From: Micromussa lordhowensis
Taxonomy: Eukaryota > Cnidaria > Anthozoa > Scleractinia > Lobophylliidae
DNA: 64,000 nucleotides
Assembly: GCA_964020085.1 (NCBI GenBank)
Contig: OZ026597.1
Location: 472,401-536,400, forward strand
Direction: 5' to 3'
How positions within the stretch are numbered: position 1 is the stretch's first letter; each line of letters starts with the position of its first letter. The position numbers and the translations under genes are program-made. A model generated the notes under the pieces. The model was not told the origin of the DNA and did not search any database. It worked only from the letters and a program-made list of their open reading frames with translations. Positions 9,301 through 19,259 of the stretch are shown piece after piece.

Positions 9301-12300
9301 CCGGAAAAGGCTATTTGTCGCTTAGGCCGGGGTGCTAAAAGGATAACGTGTAAGCATCTTAAATCATTTAGCGAGTAAATGCCATTCATCGAATCTTGTT
9401 ATCAGAATATAGCGATCTTGACGGGTCGGTCAATTGAATCTACATGACATGATAGCATGGTTATCAATTTCACTGTTGATTGAAACAGGCTGAAAGTTAC
9501 AAGCCATATTTGCTCAGCGGCGCCCTTTCTGCAGAAAAATAGAGCGCGCTAGGATCAGAGAAAAGTTCAGCCACAGAAATAAGCGAATAAGATTAGTTTT
9601 TCTGTAACCTTTCTGGCTTTCTGTGAACCGCCAACACTGGGCAGATTAGAGAGGGGGATTTCGTAAGCCTCATGAATGTCAACGCAGTGTTTTTATGCCT
9701 CTCTTTGCGGTCATTTTTATTAATTCGAGTTGCGTATCATCTGGTAAAATTCTTTCAGTTCAACTCCCTTACCAAGAAAATAGACCGACAGCAACTTTTA
9801 GTTTCTCAGTGACATGCAATACATTTGCAAATTTATCTCAGAAGCCCTTGAATCAACATTCCGCCCAGTTTGAATATAACTTTCTAGCAACCCTTTGAAG
9901 TGTATGCCGACAGAAATGAGCCCATAATCTATTCCCTTCCATAAAACCATCAATAAAAAGTAATAATGAGTTAAGTAGCTCGAAAAACCTACTACAGTAA
10001 TTTTTTAACAAAACAACATTGGCTGACTTGGAGGCACGACGTAGGTTATAACCCCCAATATTAGCTACCGAGCGAAAATGAAATACTTAAAGTCATAATA
10101 CAGACGACGAAATGTGATCATTGTTTTGAAGCACGTCATCTTGTGTTCTTTCTTTGGTTCGAAGAATTGTTCCATGGCAGTGAAACTGATAAACTGAAAT
10201 TAGGAAATGATAATAATCAAAACAACATATAAAATAATACATGTTAAAAATGTCCTGTGCATTAGCTGGTAACTCTTTCTTTGTTTGGAGTTTTAGTGGT
10301 TTGAGTTCGGCAAGACTTAATCGGCTGTTTTCAGGCTGGAAATGAAACGAAGCAGTTCTTAGTAAGTTGAATCTAATGGATGTGTTTCAGTTCAGTTATA
10401 AAAAGTACAAGTTGTTGATGAATCTGTCGGAACAGTTTCAATTAGCCGTATTTACCCTGCAAACCTTTGTAAAGCCGGACTGGTGAAATGATGACTTGCT
10501 GTCAGCTATTGAACATAATTTTCCGGAGTTTGAGCCGCCAAGTGTGACAATTCAACTAAAAGTTGTTGACCAGTAGATTGTTGTGGTAATGATACACCGT
10601 TCGAAACGTGAAAGGTATGATGACCTTTCATGAATAGACCTTGTTGACGACTGCAGTTTTGTGCTATTGTTTAACCATGCCTAACAATTATGTCGAGTGA
10701 AAATTGGAACTCGAGTTAGAAGCTTCCATTTAGCTTTGTCTGCCAAAAAGACGAGCTTTTTAAACCGTTTTGCAATCGAAGCTGTGATGTATAGAATGTA
10801 CTGAGCGACACTGCATAGGAAACTGGTTGGTGTACTGAAGTTCTTAACCAGGTGGAAATTCAAATCATTCGACTTTCTAATGAGTGTCGAAGTTGGAAGC
10901 CTCAGGGTAACTTCGTCGACAATAAAAGTGGTTAATGAGTGTACCCGCCTCACTCTTCGGAAGTGACTTGAATCTCAAGTACTCCAGTTAAAATTATATT
11001 GTAGTTTTGATTTTGCCATGAAAATATTTCTTACCCAAAAGCGCGGCGACCACGAAATTCTTCAGTTGAACTAAAAGTGATCGTTTGCAGTCTACAAGGG
11101 ACACTGAATTGTAAATACATTGTAGAAAATATTAAATAAATACTGATATCCCTTTTGGCATTACGCTACAATTATGCACACACTGTTGGTTCAAAAGTTT
11201 ATCGCTTTCTGCACGCGACGGTAATTTGCGACCTCTGAAAAGAACTTCAGCTCTTTTCTGTCGTCTAACGATCCAAAAATATTCATAATACCTCTTCTTT
11301 TAGCTTTGTATGGAAACATTTTTGGGAAATTCTGCAAATCGTATATAACCATTTTTGTGCAATTTTCTTATAGTCAAGTGTTCATATGTGTTCATTGTGT
11401 TGATGCAAACCGAAGCAGCCTATTTAGAATTGCTACCATATGGGACCATATGTTCCAAAATGTGAGACAAGTGCACTTTTCTGACGTTGTCAGTATTTCC
11501 CAGTCAGGTTTTTGAAGCCTTTGAAGGCCGAATGACAGTCCCTATTATGTGAATTCAGCTAAAAACCCTTGCGTGTCGTTTCGAGGGAACGCAGTTTATC
11601 GCATGCAAGAATTTGCTATTAATACTCACCTAGTCTGCGCAAGAAGTGCTATTAATTTTAACTTTTACAAAATGTCAGGGCTTCACAAAGCAAATATAAG
11701 AAAGTTTATGCAAAAGGCTGTATTTCGTAGTTGGCGGCGAAGTTATAAATCCAACCAAACCTTCAATTCAGCTGGTATATTATAAATTAAGGCTTAGAGC
11801 TAATTTTCCTGCCGTTATAAAAAAATTGCGAGATCAAGCCTACATAAAGTGGCCCAAAAGATGTAATTTTCTTTGAGAAGTATCCATTAGTCTTATAATT
11901 TGTCTACATAATGAAAAGGAATTGTGGTAAAGCTGACGAAAGAATAATTCTAATATATCATTTGGAGATAAATTTATAATCAGATCTCCCAGACCAAACT
12001 TGATGACTAAAGAGATACAGTAGTTATGTAAACAGTGTGTATTATTCTGGAAGAATTTTTACACGCCAAATTTTATCTTGCTCGGAATTGTGGATGTTAC
12101 GCTGTTGTTTGCCATAATACGAATCAAAACACGGCGCAAAATGTATCTAAAAGAAGCAATTATAATTTACATAGACTCTAGAAGGTCATCTGTTTGGTTG
12201 AACCTTGTCTACATATCAAGCACGCAAGACGGTCACCTCACGCAAGCATTTCCTGCACGTGAAACATAGGATTCGTGGCTAACCTGTAGGTACACATTGC

Positions 12301-13360
12301 TAAACCACGCGTCAAATCTCGCATAATTGGAAAAACAGGAAGGCTATTCCTAAGAAACGTCTAATTTCAGGCAGTTTGGAATCACATGTACCTCACAATA
12401 GCTGTCACAAGCCATATACAAAATAATAACTCACAACAAAAAAAACCTATCAAGAAATTCCATTCTTTCGTCCCTCTCGCCCGAGGCTACAAGGGCGAAA
12501 CGCACGAAACTGTAGCAGCAGCAGGTGCGACTTCAATAAGTGTCACAATATCCTTAAGGAAGATAGTTTGACTTTTAGAACGATTTTAGTCCGCGAGCAA
12601 TTTGATAAACATCGAATTTTAACCGTTTCACCCCGCCTTTTCCATTCAAAGTGATGAGCGATGGCGATGTATACCTTTATACATGTATTCATCACTCCCA
12701 TTTCGTGGGCAATTTATCTGATTATCTGCAGTATCTAGAAAGGAAGGAAAGAGAAAGGGGATTGACATTATGAGGCAGAAGGCAAAATAAGGCGGGGTTT
12801 GAAATGTCAAACCTGCAAAGTACCACCTGACAATTTCTGTTCTTGTGGCACCAAGGTGTCTGGAAAGAAATTTTCCTTTAAACAATTGTGAACATCTGAA
12901 CGCTTTTTACTTTAATTGCTACAACCTTGGAATATTGATCAACCTAAATTGTCGGTACAATACGCTTTAGACTTTCAATGTACGCTTCGGACCTCCTCGA
13001 GAATGGTTAAGCTCTTGAAACAGTTTGGGATGATTCCATCAGCCTTTTTTCCTTTACTTTCTTGCACACATGACATGAAACCCTTTATCAACAGACCGCC
13101 GAAAGAAAAATTGTGTCCTATTTCCTTTAAAAAGATTTTGAACGCTACACGCGCCAAAAGTACCGAGGTATACATACGTTAACACGCGCAAGAAGAGCAT
13201 CGTCAATGGTGATCGAAGACACCAACAGAGCACGTCACAAATACACACATTTCATAACAAAACGTCTTCATAAGTAATGACTCTGTCTGAATGTTTTGAA
13301 GCATCGCAAAAAAAAAAATTCCAAAGTCTGGCGCTCACAGAGGGCGGAGGAAAAAAACTG
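6400..13360. other. Gene-free stretch, 3' flank of Islet
   Basis: No ORF here resembles a known protein, and no convincing RNA gene or transposon end is visible. Around 8500-9110 the sequence is less AT-rich and has overlapping short ORFs without recognisable motifs. It could be a regulatory element, a UTR or an exon of something I cannot identify. Confidence 0.5.
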
Positions 13361-13405
13361 ACTACACCGACACACTCCAAAAGCACTGTTGTACACTTTT
13401 TTATT
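13361..13405 (-). terminator. Islet poly(A) signal and downstream GT-rich element
   Basis: On the minus strand AATAAA occupies 13405-13400. A run of G/T-rich sequence (GGAGTGTGTCGGTGT) follows 20-40 bases later. This is the normal arrangement of a metazoan cleavage and polyadenylation site. It would give a 3' UTR of roughly 250 bases after the stop at 13638. The exact cleavage position is inferred. Confidence 0.6.
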
Positions 13406-13637
13406 GAGAGGTTTTCTCTCAACACGTAAAACATATCCCATAAAATATATACATTGCCAAAACAAGAGCACAATGTAATGTCCCTTGCAATAATTGTCAT
13501 GAACTTTACACTTTACAGAATGTTCAATGCTTGCGATAGAAGAAATAAATTAAGATTTCCGGAAGACGAGCGCAATAGCTTTAAGTCCAATTCTCTTAAG
13601 TCTCTGTTTAAAAGTCGTCTTGCAATCGGTGGAGGAT

Positions 13638-13703
13638 TTAATTTGCTCCAATACCTTCATGCGGGCGCGATACCATATGGGGCGCCTGCTCCGAGAACTG
13701 CAC
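13638..13703 (-). CDS. isl: Islet coding exon 6, 21-residue C-terminal exon
   Basis: The exon is preceded by a long pyrimidine tract ending TTTGCTGTTAG. It starts in phase 0 and encodes [20 protein letters not shown] plus N and TAA. The opening V-x-F-S-E matches the start of the last ISL1 exon (VNFSE), which begins at the same codon boundary after FQQL. The rest of the vertebrate tail is shortened: 21 residues here against about 38. The phase, motif and acceptor agreement make this convincing although the coding piece is only 66 bp. Confidence 0.85.
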   Translation of the reverse strand: MQFSEQAPHMVSRPHEGIGAN

Positions 13704-16700
13704 CTAACAGCAAAGATAGAAAGAAAGAGAATTACAATTATTCAAAAGAAACAACGTTCGCGCAGATCTATCTTTACAACGGGAGCAAACAAATCATGAA
13801 TTCTTCAAATGACACATGTACCATCGAGTCTAACACTAAAGTTATGGCCGAGCCCATCTATTGAGATGTTAGTTTCAGCTTCGCCTTTCTAGCCCTCTTG
13901 GTTTCAGTCGGTGCATCTCCGTTTTAAGCCAGAAATGCGACAGAATTTGTGTTTCGACTTTTTGTTTTGTGGTTGTTTCCACGTAGCAACATGCGTTGTG
14001 TCGATTTTTGTGTAGAAAAATGCTACCATTGCAAAGTGCAGAAGCTTACGCATGTGTTCTTTGTTTTTGCTAAATGAACTCTTTTACCGCACGCTGGGAA
14101 GTAGATGTTTATCGCGATTAACTCAACAAATATCCCGCTGTTAGGAAAAAGGTCAAAAAACGTCTTTGTTATTGATTAAATGTTTAAGTTTTAGAGGTAC
14201 CGACCGCCAGCTCTCCCAAATTTATGAGCACAACGACTTCGATTTGACGAACGAAGCGATCGCGAGAAATTTGACGGGAAAAAAGGACCTCTCCGCTTTT
14301 GAAAGATGTCGAAGAAAACCGAGAAACATCGAAAGCAAGAAAGAAATAGGAAAGACGAATAGGTGTGTAAAGTAGCCGTAATTCCAGTAACATGCAGATA
14401 AAACAATGTACTACAGTCAAGTTTTATCGCCGCATTTTTAAAGGTGTTCATAAAGCTTATAAATAACAATGTCCTACCGGTGGTTTCTTCATTATGGCTA
14501 TGAATTTATTTCAAAGAACTTGGAAATTTGGCGTAGAACCGTAGTGAACAGACGCGATTTTGTCGGACCAGTGTTGCAGGCGAAGATTGAGAGCCAAGCT
14601 TTTTTATTTCTTTTGCTCTTGTTCTCTCAGTAGCAAAAAACTTACACAACGCCAAGGTTTCGTTTCGGCCGAGAAGTCTTTGTTTTGAAAGGTGTGAGGC
14701 AATTAGTACAAAGCACAATGCCATACAATACTGACAAATTTCACTTTCCCATAACTGAATGTTTACTTCATAGCTTCGAACTGTTAAAACGAAGGAAACT
14801 CCCAATAATATAACAGCTATTTCTGTATTAAGCTGAAATGAAGTGCTTCAGTTCTAAACTTTTCAGTAAAGCCTCAAGAAAAAAAGTTTGTGGTCTGAAA
14901 CAATGGCATAAGAGATAGGAAAAATCTTTCTGAAAATACTCTTCGTTAAAGATCAGGCCAAAAGTGTGCTGAAAATCACTTTATTGCGATGTACGATTGG
15001 GTTGATAGAGAATCAAAGCAAGTGAAATTTGCAATTCTGGTTTAGTTGCTTTGATCGTCTACGTTGAATATCGTTATGCAAAATAGACAGCCTTCTATTC
15101 AGAAGAGGAGCAATTATGGTGTCACATATACAAAAAAACACAAGCCTGCCTCGATCTATACACGCTTGGCTTGTTGGATTAATGGTCCCCTTAGGGTAGA
15201 CAATCTCTACCTAAATTTATTTTGACACAGGGGTTTTCCGCTTGTGCATGCCATTTTTGGTTAAACGCTTGCTTGCGTTATTAGAGAGCGCTTTGCAGCC
15301 GTATAATTGGGCCATTTAAACCGCTCAAGATGTTCAGTATTACGCTGGTGGAAAGGAGAGTTCAACAGTGTAAAAAGACAAAAGAACCACGTCGCAAATA
15401 AACTAACATTTAGCTGACTCTTTTATGTGTAATTTTGAAGCTTACCAGTTGTTGAAACGGACCTTGATCCATGTCGTTGTGTAAGGCGAACTCATTCAGA
15501 GCCTTCCAAGGTTGATAACTAGGGATGTCACCCATTGCTACGTCAGTTGGCGGTCTAAGCGAAGGTGGAGTTATATTCGAAGAGTAAGTTTGAACACCCG
15601 AAATAGCTGATGGCGGTAGCGAGCGGCTGGAGAGTGCGTTCGGAGAGCTACCAGTCGGACTCTGTATACAAACGGCACAAAGATACATTCTGATTAAAAA
15701 CAAGGGTATAAAATCGCGTCAATTATTATGACTTTGATCAAGCTATGTTTCCCTCTATAAAACGTATACAGTTCGCTTCCCCACTGAGAATAATGGTAAT
15801 TGCATTTTTGGTTCGATGCTGCACCTAACTAGCAAAGCACAACAGGCAGTGATGATCATGAGCCGAATCACGGAGTTAAAGAATTTAGAGCAACAACTTT
15901 AGTTGACATAAGACAACTGTGTGTGCGTATGATAATAAAACAGCAGATGCGAACGCGCCGCCGAGTCCGTCAGCGAGCAAGAATGATTTTATAATAGGCC
16001 ACACTTGTTGTACATTCATATTCAAAAAGGTTGAATGATTTACAAAGCACGCTTAAAATTCGCTTTCTCCCGAGCCGAGATGGCGCGGAAATAAACAAAC
16101 AATTCCAATGGGTGGTCGATAGTTTAACGAGGAAGTTGGTAGACATTCGTGTTTGACTGAACTCAAAAATATCGGAGACCCGTCAAGCCAGCTGTGAAGC
16201 CTAACAATCTAAAATTAACACCTTTTGGCTAATTCTTCCAATTATGTTAACAAGAAACAACCTCGCTAGGTGAAGGCAATGAAAGACATTCGAACCAAGG
16301 CGAAAGGCGCTTTTTATAGACAACAAAACAGAGGGGAGAAAGCCTTACGTTTGCTCGCCAAGCTCGATTAACCACCTGTGCGTAAATAGTATTCTTGTTT
16401 CCGTCTTTGTGGTGACAGAACAAAGTGTTAGCACACGAAAACAGTGACAAGAATCACTCGCGCGCTCATCGCAAACGGGGAATCAAAATTTGAATTCAAC
16501 ATTTACCTGCCCGTCATCCGAGCCCGCTCCCTGGTGCTGGTGGTGAGATGACGTTTTATTTAACATCATGGACTTTTTCTTGTCTTTACAGCGTTTATTC
16601 TGAAACCAGACGCGTATAACTCGAGGGCTCAAGCCAGTCATCTCGACGAGTTGTTCTTTCATCATTGCGTCAGGCCGCGGGTTCGCCGCGTAGCATGTTC

Positions 16701-18990
16701 TTAGCGTGTGTAACTGCTTCTCGTTCAACACGGTCCGTACCCTGGTGGTTTTCTCGGATTTTCCACGCCGTGTTGGAGAGCCATCTGGCTGACCGTTCGA
16801 GTGCGCTGCAAAGGTATCATTATGGTAAACTTAGTCTGACGCTGCACTCGCGATAGAAACTAATATTTCGAGGGTCGAAACTAATATTTTGAGGGGAATA
16901 CTTCACAGTGACAATACGGGGCTGTGAACTCTATAAATGGAATATGTGTTCAGATGCAGAAAACACTATACTGCGCTCTCGCAATTATACTTCTCGTACA
17001 AACATCCTTCAGCTTAAGATTTTGTATTTTCCTGCGGAAATGTTTGTACTTTAGGGAAAGTATTAAGATAAGTATCGGCAGTTGCAACACAACTGTTACA
17101 GCTTCAAGGAAATCTTCTGGCTAGCTGAGTTGACTAAGCAGTATTTTAACACTGTAATGCTGCGTATGGGTCATCCAATTTGCCATCACGGAAACTCTAT
17201 GATCGGAAATAAATGTCACAAGTACTTATGCGTGTTGAACCTTATAATTGAGAAGCGAAGATATTACCAACAAACATTCAATTCTGAATTAAACTACTAG
17301 CGATGACTGAGCAGGTTATAATATTCTCCCGTGTATCCATGGTTTGACCTGTGACAGCGCGCGGCGAGATCGCCGAGAGCAAAGTTGCCCAACTACAAAC
17401 CAGGCTTAAATGAAGCGCCATAACACCAATAAACACATAAGCTAAGAAATGCTGAGCTCTCTAATTCAACCCGAACCCGAGCAGTTGAAAATTTCCCTTG
17501 GATACGTGCAGAGTCAATCCGAGTCGCTAATAGTGTTATCAACCCCAATTTGATTAGATTCTGATATATTCACTGACAAGACCTACCGCATCGAAGCAGT
17601 AACTGGGAGCAGAAACAGACCGACGTACCTGATGATTGAGACGAGGATCTTTGTCCTCCTCGAGCATGTGCCGCTTGAGCTGTAGCAGTCGCTTTTTCCA
17701 CAATTTCGTTGTCTTCTTTGCAAAATAACCCGTCCTCCCGCAGCGCAAACTCGTCGCCTGGTACAAGTTGCCTACTGCAAGCGATGCAGCGAAAACAGTC
17801 TATATGATAGATTTGATTCTTGGCCCTCATCACGAAATCGTTTTTGGTGACCGACCGAGAACACTTGGCGCACTTTGTGCCAAATAACCTGAAGACAAGG
17901 AAAGAAGAAATATTGTTCAATAGCTGGAAAGCAAATAATGCGCTTCGCAAGAACGACTTTCGCAAATATATCTGTTTCGGTTTCATTCGTATCCGAAGTG
18001 ACCCGTCAGTATGCGTTTTTAAAATGTTCCCACTCGTTATTAGGCCTAATCCAGAAGATATCCCTGCGCAAGAACCCTGCACGGATTGCAAACTTGCGAT
18101 CGAAAACGAAATCTAAGAAAACCACAAGTTTAAATTGTACTTTTAGCCTCCTGCTTGTCGAGTTGGCAAACTTTCCCGCCTCGCTTACCCACAATAAGAA
18201 AGAGGCGGAGTCAGAATATAACTTGTGTGAACTAAATTTCCTGAACTCCAGCCGCCCGGTAACCGTATGAATTTCTTTATAATTAGCTTCCCTGATATCC
18301 CCAGAACATACAGCGCCATCCAAAATAACTATGCACGACTGTACACAGCGGGAGAAATCAGGGCAACTAACTAGCGACTAGCTTATACGTTGGCTTTGTG
18401 AAGACAATACAGTCATAAGCATCAAACAACTACTCTGTCTTCCTAATTAACAACATTGATTCCTTCGCCGGAATAATATGCCGTCAGTCTTCGTAATAAG
18501 CTGCGTAATCCCAGAGAACATGGTCTGCTGAAAACGCCGGCGGTCAAATCTGGTACAGTGAGCGTTGATGGCGATTTGATCGCACCTGGCAGGTCTCCGA
18601 TCCTGATTTCTCAGCAGTAGATTGGTCTGGCTTACCTAACATAATCACGCTTGCAGTACGTCTTTCCGTCTCGCACAAAACACGTACAAGTTTCGTCCAG
18701 ATACGTGTGGCAATCAGCGCATTTGAGGCAGCCGGCATGCCATTCCAGGTCGGGTGCTACGCGGAGAATGTACTGGTCTTGAATCTGAGAGCCGCAGCCG
18801 ACACACATGGATATTCGACGCTTCTCTGCAAAAGAAACACAAAACAAAACTTAAGAGCTCCTTGGTCTAAAGCGTGACAGGAAATACTTCTGAGCGTCCA
18901 AGAGAGCCTCCGCGCTGAGGCAAAGTTTATTTTGACGAGCGGGGAATCGCATCGAGTTAAGTACATACGTTGAAGATCCTGCTCGCTCAT
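13638..18990 (-). CDS. isl: Islet-class LIM-homeodomain transcription factor, six coding exons
   Basis: Coding segments on the minus strand, in order, are 18990-18969, 18825-18636, 17888-17629, 16805-16507, 15661-15446 and 13703-13638. Together they give 1053 bases and 350 residues; human ISL1 has 349. LIM1 (residues 15-68) has zinc ligands C15, C18, H37, C40, C43, C46, C65 and D68. LIM2 (77-130) has C77, C80, H99, C102, C105, C108, C127 and D130. The homeodomain is about 177-236, with W224, F225, N227 and R229 in [25 protein letters not shown] motif near residues 305-317 matches the Islet region that binds the LIM domains of Lhx3-type partners. The family are nuclear DNA-binding regulators of neuronal and endocrine fates that work with LDB co-factors. 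All five introns are GT-AG and phase-consistent. The start is the first in-frame ATG after an in-frame stop at 19108-19110. The product call is very secure; Isl1 versus Isl2 has no meaning if the animal has a single Islet. Confidence 0.95.
13704..15445 (-). other. Islet intron 5 (1.74 kb)
   Basis: This is the longest intron of the gene. It contains a plus-strand open stretch at 14166-14375 of 69 codons that matches nothing I recognise. Its sequence is somewhat more CpG-rich than its surroundings. It could be a conserved cis element or a chance ORF. The rest is ordinary AT-rich intron. Confidence 0.7.
15446..15661 (-). CDS. isl: Islet coding exon 5, LIM-interaction motif
   Basis: The acceptor is TTTGTATACAG|AGT and the donor CAACTG|GTAAGC; both ends are phase 0, giving 72 codons. 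It begins with a Ser/Pro-rich linker and ends with [20 protein letters not shown] followed by PFQQL. That corresponds to vertebrate QSYQPPWKVLSDFAL with one proline fewer. If the donor were not used, translation would add only [11 protein letters not shown] before a stop, giving a slightly shorter protein. I favour splicing because a matching terminal exon exists at 13703. Confidence 0.93.
16507..16805 (-). CDS. isl: Islet coding exon 4, homeodomain
   Basis: The acceptor is CCTTTGCAG|CG and the donor GGGCAG|GTAAAT; it enters in phase 1 and leaves in phase 0. It opens with a linker (residues 158-176). The homeodomain follows at about 177-236, including [20 protein letters not shown] and [13 protein letters not shown]. 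Helix 3 keeps W48, F49, N51 and R53 in homeodomain numbering. The only unusual place in the third-helix region is the usual Islet cysteine (KRCKD). A His/Gln stretch (SSHHQHQ) closes the exon. Confidence 0.97.
17629..17888 (-). CDS. isl: Islet coding exon 3, LIM2 domain
   Basis: The acceptor is TTGTCTTCAG|G and the donor TCAG|GTACGT; it enters in phase 2 and leaves in phase 1. It encodes LFGTKCAKC through FCKED, which is LIM2 with all eight zinc ligands. The Islet signature [20 protein letters not shown] is present. A polar, Ser/Gln-rich linker ends the exon (residues 146-157). The flanking introns are 747 and 823 bp. Confidence 0.95.
18636..18825 (-). CDS. isl: Islet coding exon 2, LIM1 domain
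   Basis: The acceptor is TTTTGCAG|AG and the donor AG|GTAAGC; the exon enters in phase 1 and leaves in phase 2. It encodes QKRRISM and then the complete first LIM zinc-binding domain, CVGC through CKRD. All eight ligands are present, and the sequence is close to vertebrate ISL1. The 143-bp intron upstream (18826-18968) is the shortest in the gene. Confidence 0.95.
18969..18990 (-). CDS. isl: Islet coding exon 1 (start codon exon)
   Basis: The exon encodes MSEQDLQ plus one base of codon 8. The donor reads CAAC|GTATGT. The ATG has G at -3. Upstream, the frame runs without another ATG to a TAA at 19108-19110. A very short first coding exon before LIM1 is also the vertebrate ISL1 arrangement, as I recall it. 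The transcription start and any upstream untranslated exon cannot be seen. Confidence 0.85.
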
Positions 18991-19114
18991 TCCCAAGGAA
19001 GCTACACAAGACACGCTCGGTGATATCAACCAAAATGGGATTACTAACTGAGCGACACTGCCAGCTGACGAACCGAATACTTCAAAATTCCGATCTCTTT
19101 GGAGGGATTACGCT

Positions 19115-19242
19115 ATTGGTGCATCCAGCTCGTACAATGCCACGTGATCCGCGTTGTCATTGTCCGGTAGTTTATTGGCCGGAGGCTCAACCACCAATTT
19201 TACAAATTGGTACCCAGTTGTGAATGCTACACTCGTCATTGG
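19115..19242 (-). promoter_or_regulatory. Putative Islet proximal promoter: CCAAT cluster and CACGTG
   Basis: Four CCAAT boxes in minus-strand orientation (ATTGG on the plus strand) lie at 19115-19119, 19174-19178, 19206-19210 and 19238-19242. A palindromic E-box CACGTG is at 19141-19146. One plus-strand CCAAT (19194-19198) forms a short palindrome with the third. They sit 125-255 bp upstream of the start codon. I see no clear TATA box. CCAAT density and position suggest a promoter but do not prove it. Confidence 0.4.
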
Positions 19243-19259
19243 TCGCCCACCTTTCATCA

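Noticed and set aside
12646..13248. Overlapping short ORFs on both strands as a downstream gene
   Set aside because: The frames overlap each other with no motif and no clear splice sites. They are treated as background.
13454..13864. 136-codon plus-strand ORF
   Set aside because: It lies antisense over the Islet terminal exon and 3' UTR, has no recognisable domain, and the minus-strand exon model explains the sequence better.
15410..15703. Islet ending in [11 protein letters not shown] as the main C-terminus
   Set aside because: CTG|GTAAGC is a good donor and a phase-matched terminal exon with V-x-F-S-E exists at 13703. Kept only as a possible read-through form.
18757..19029. Longer Islet N-terminus (MISPSV...) or a second frame starting at 19033
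   Set aside because: Both starts are TTG, not ATG. The first in-frame ATG after the upstream stop is at 18990.
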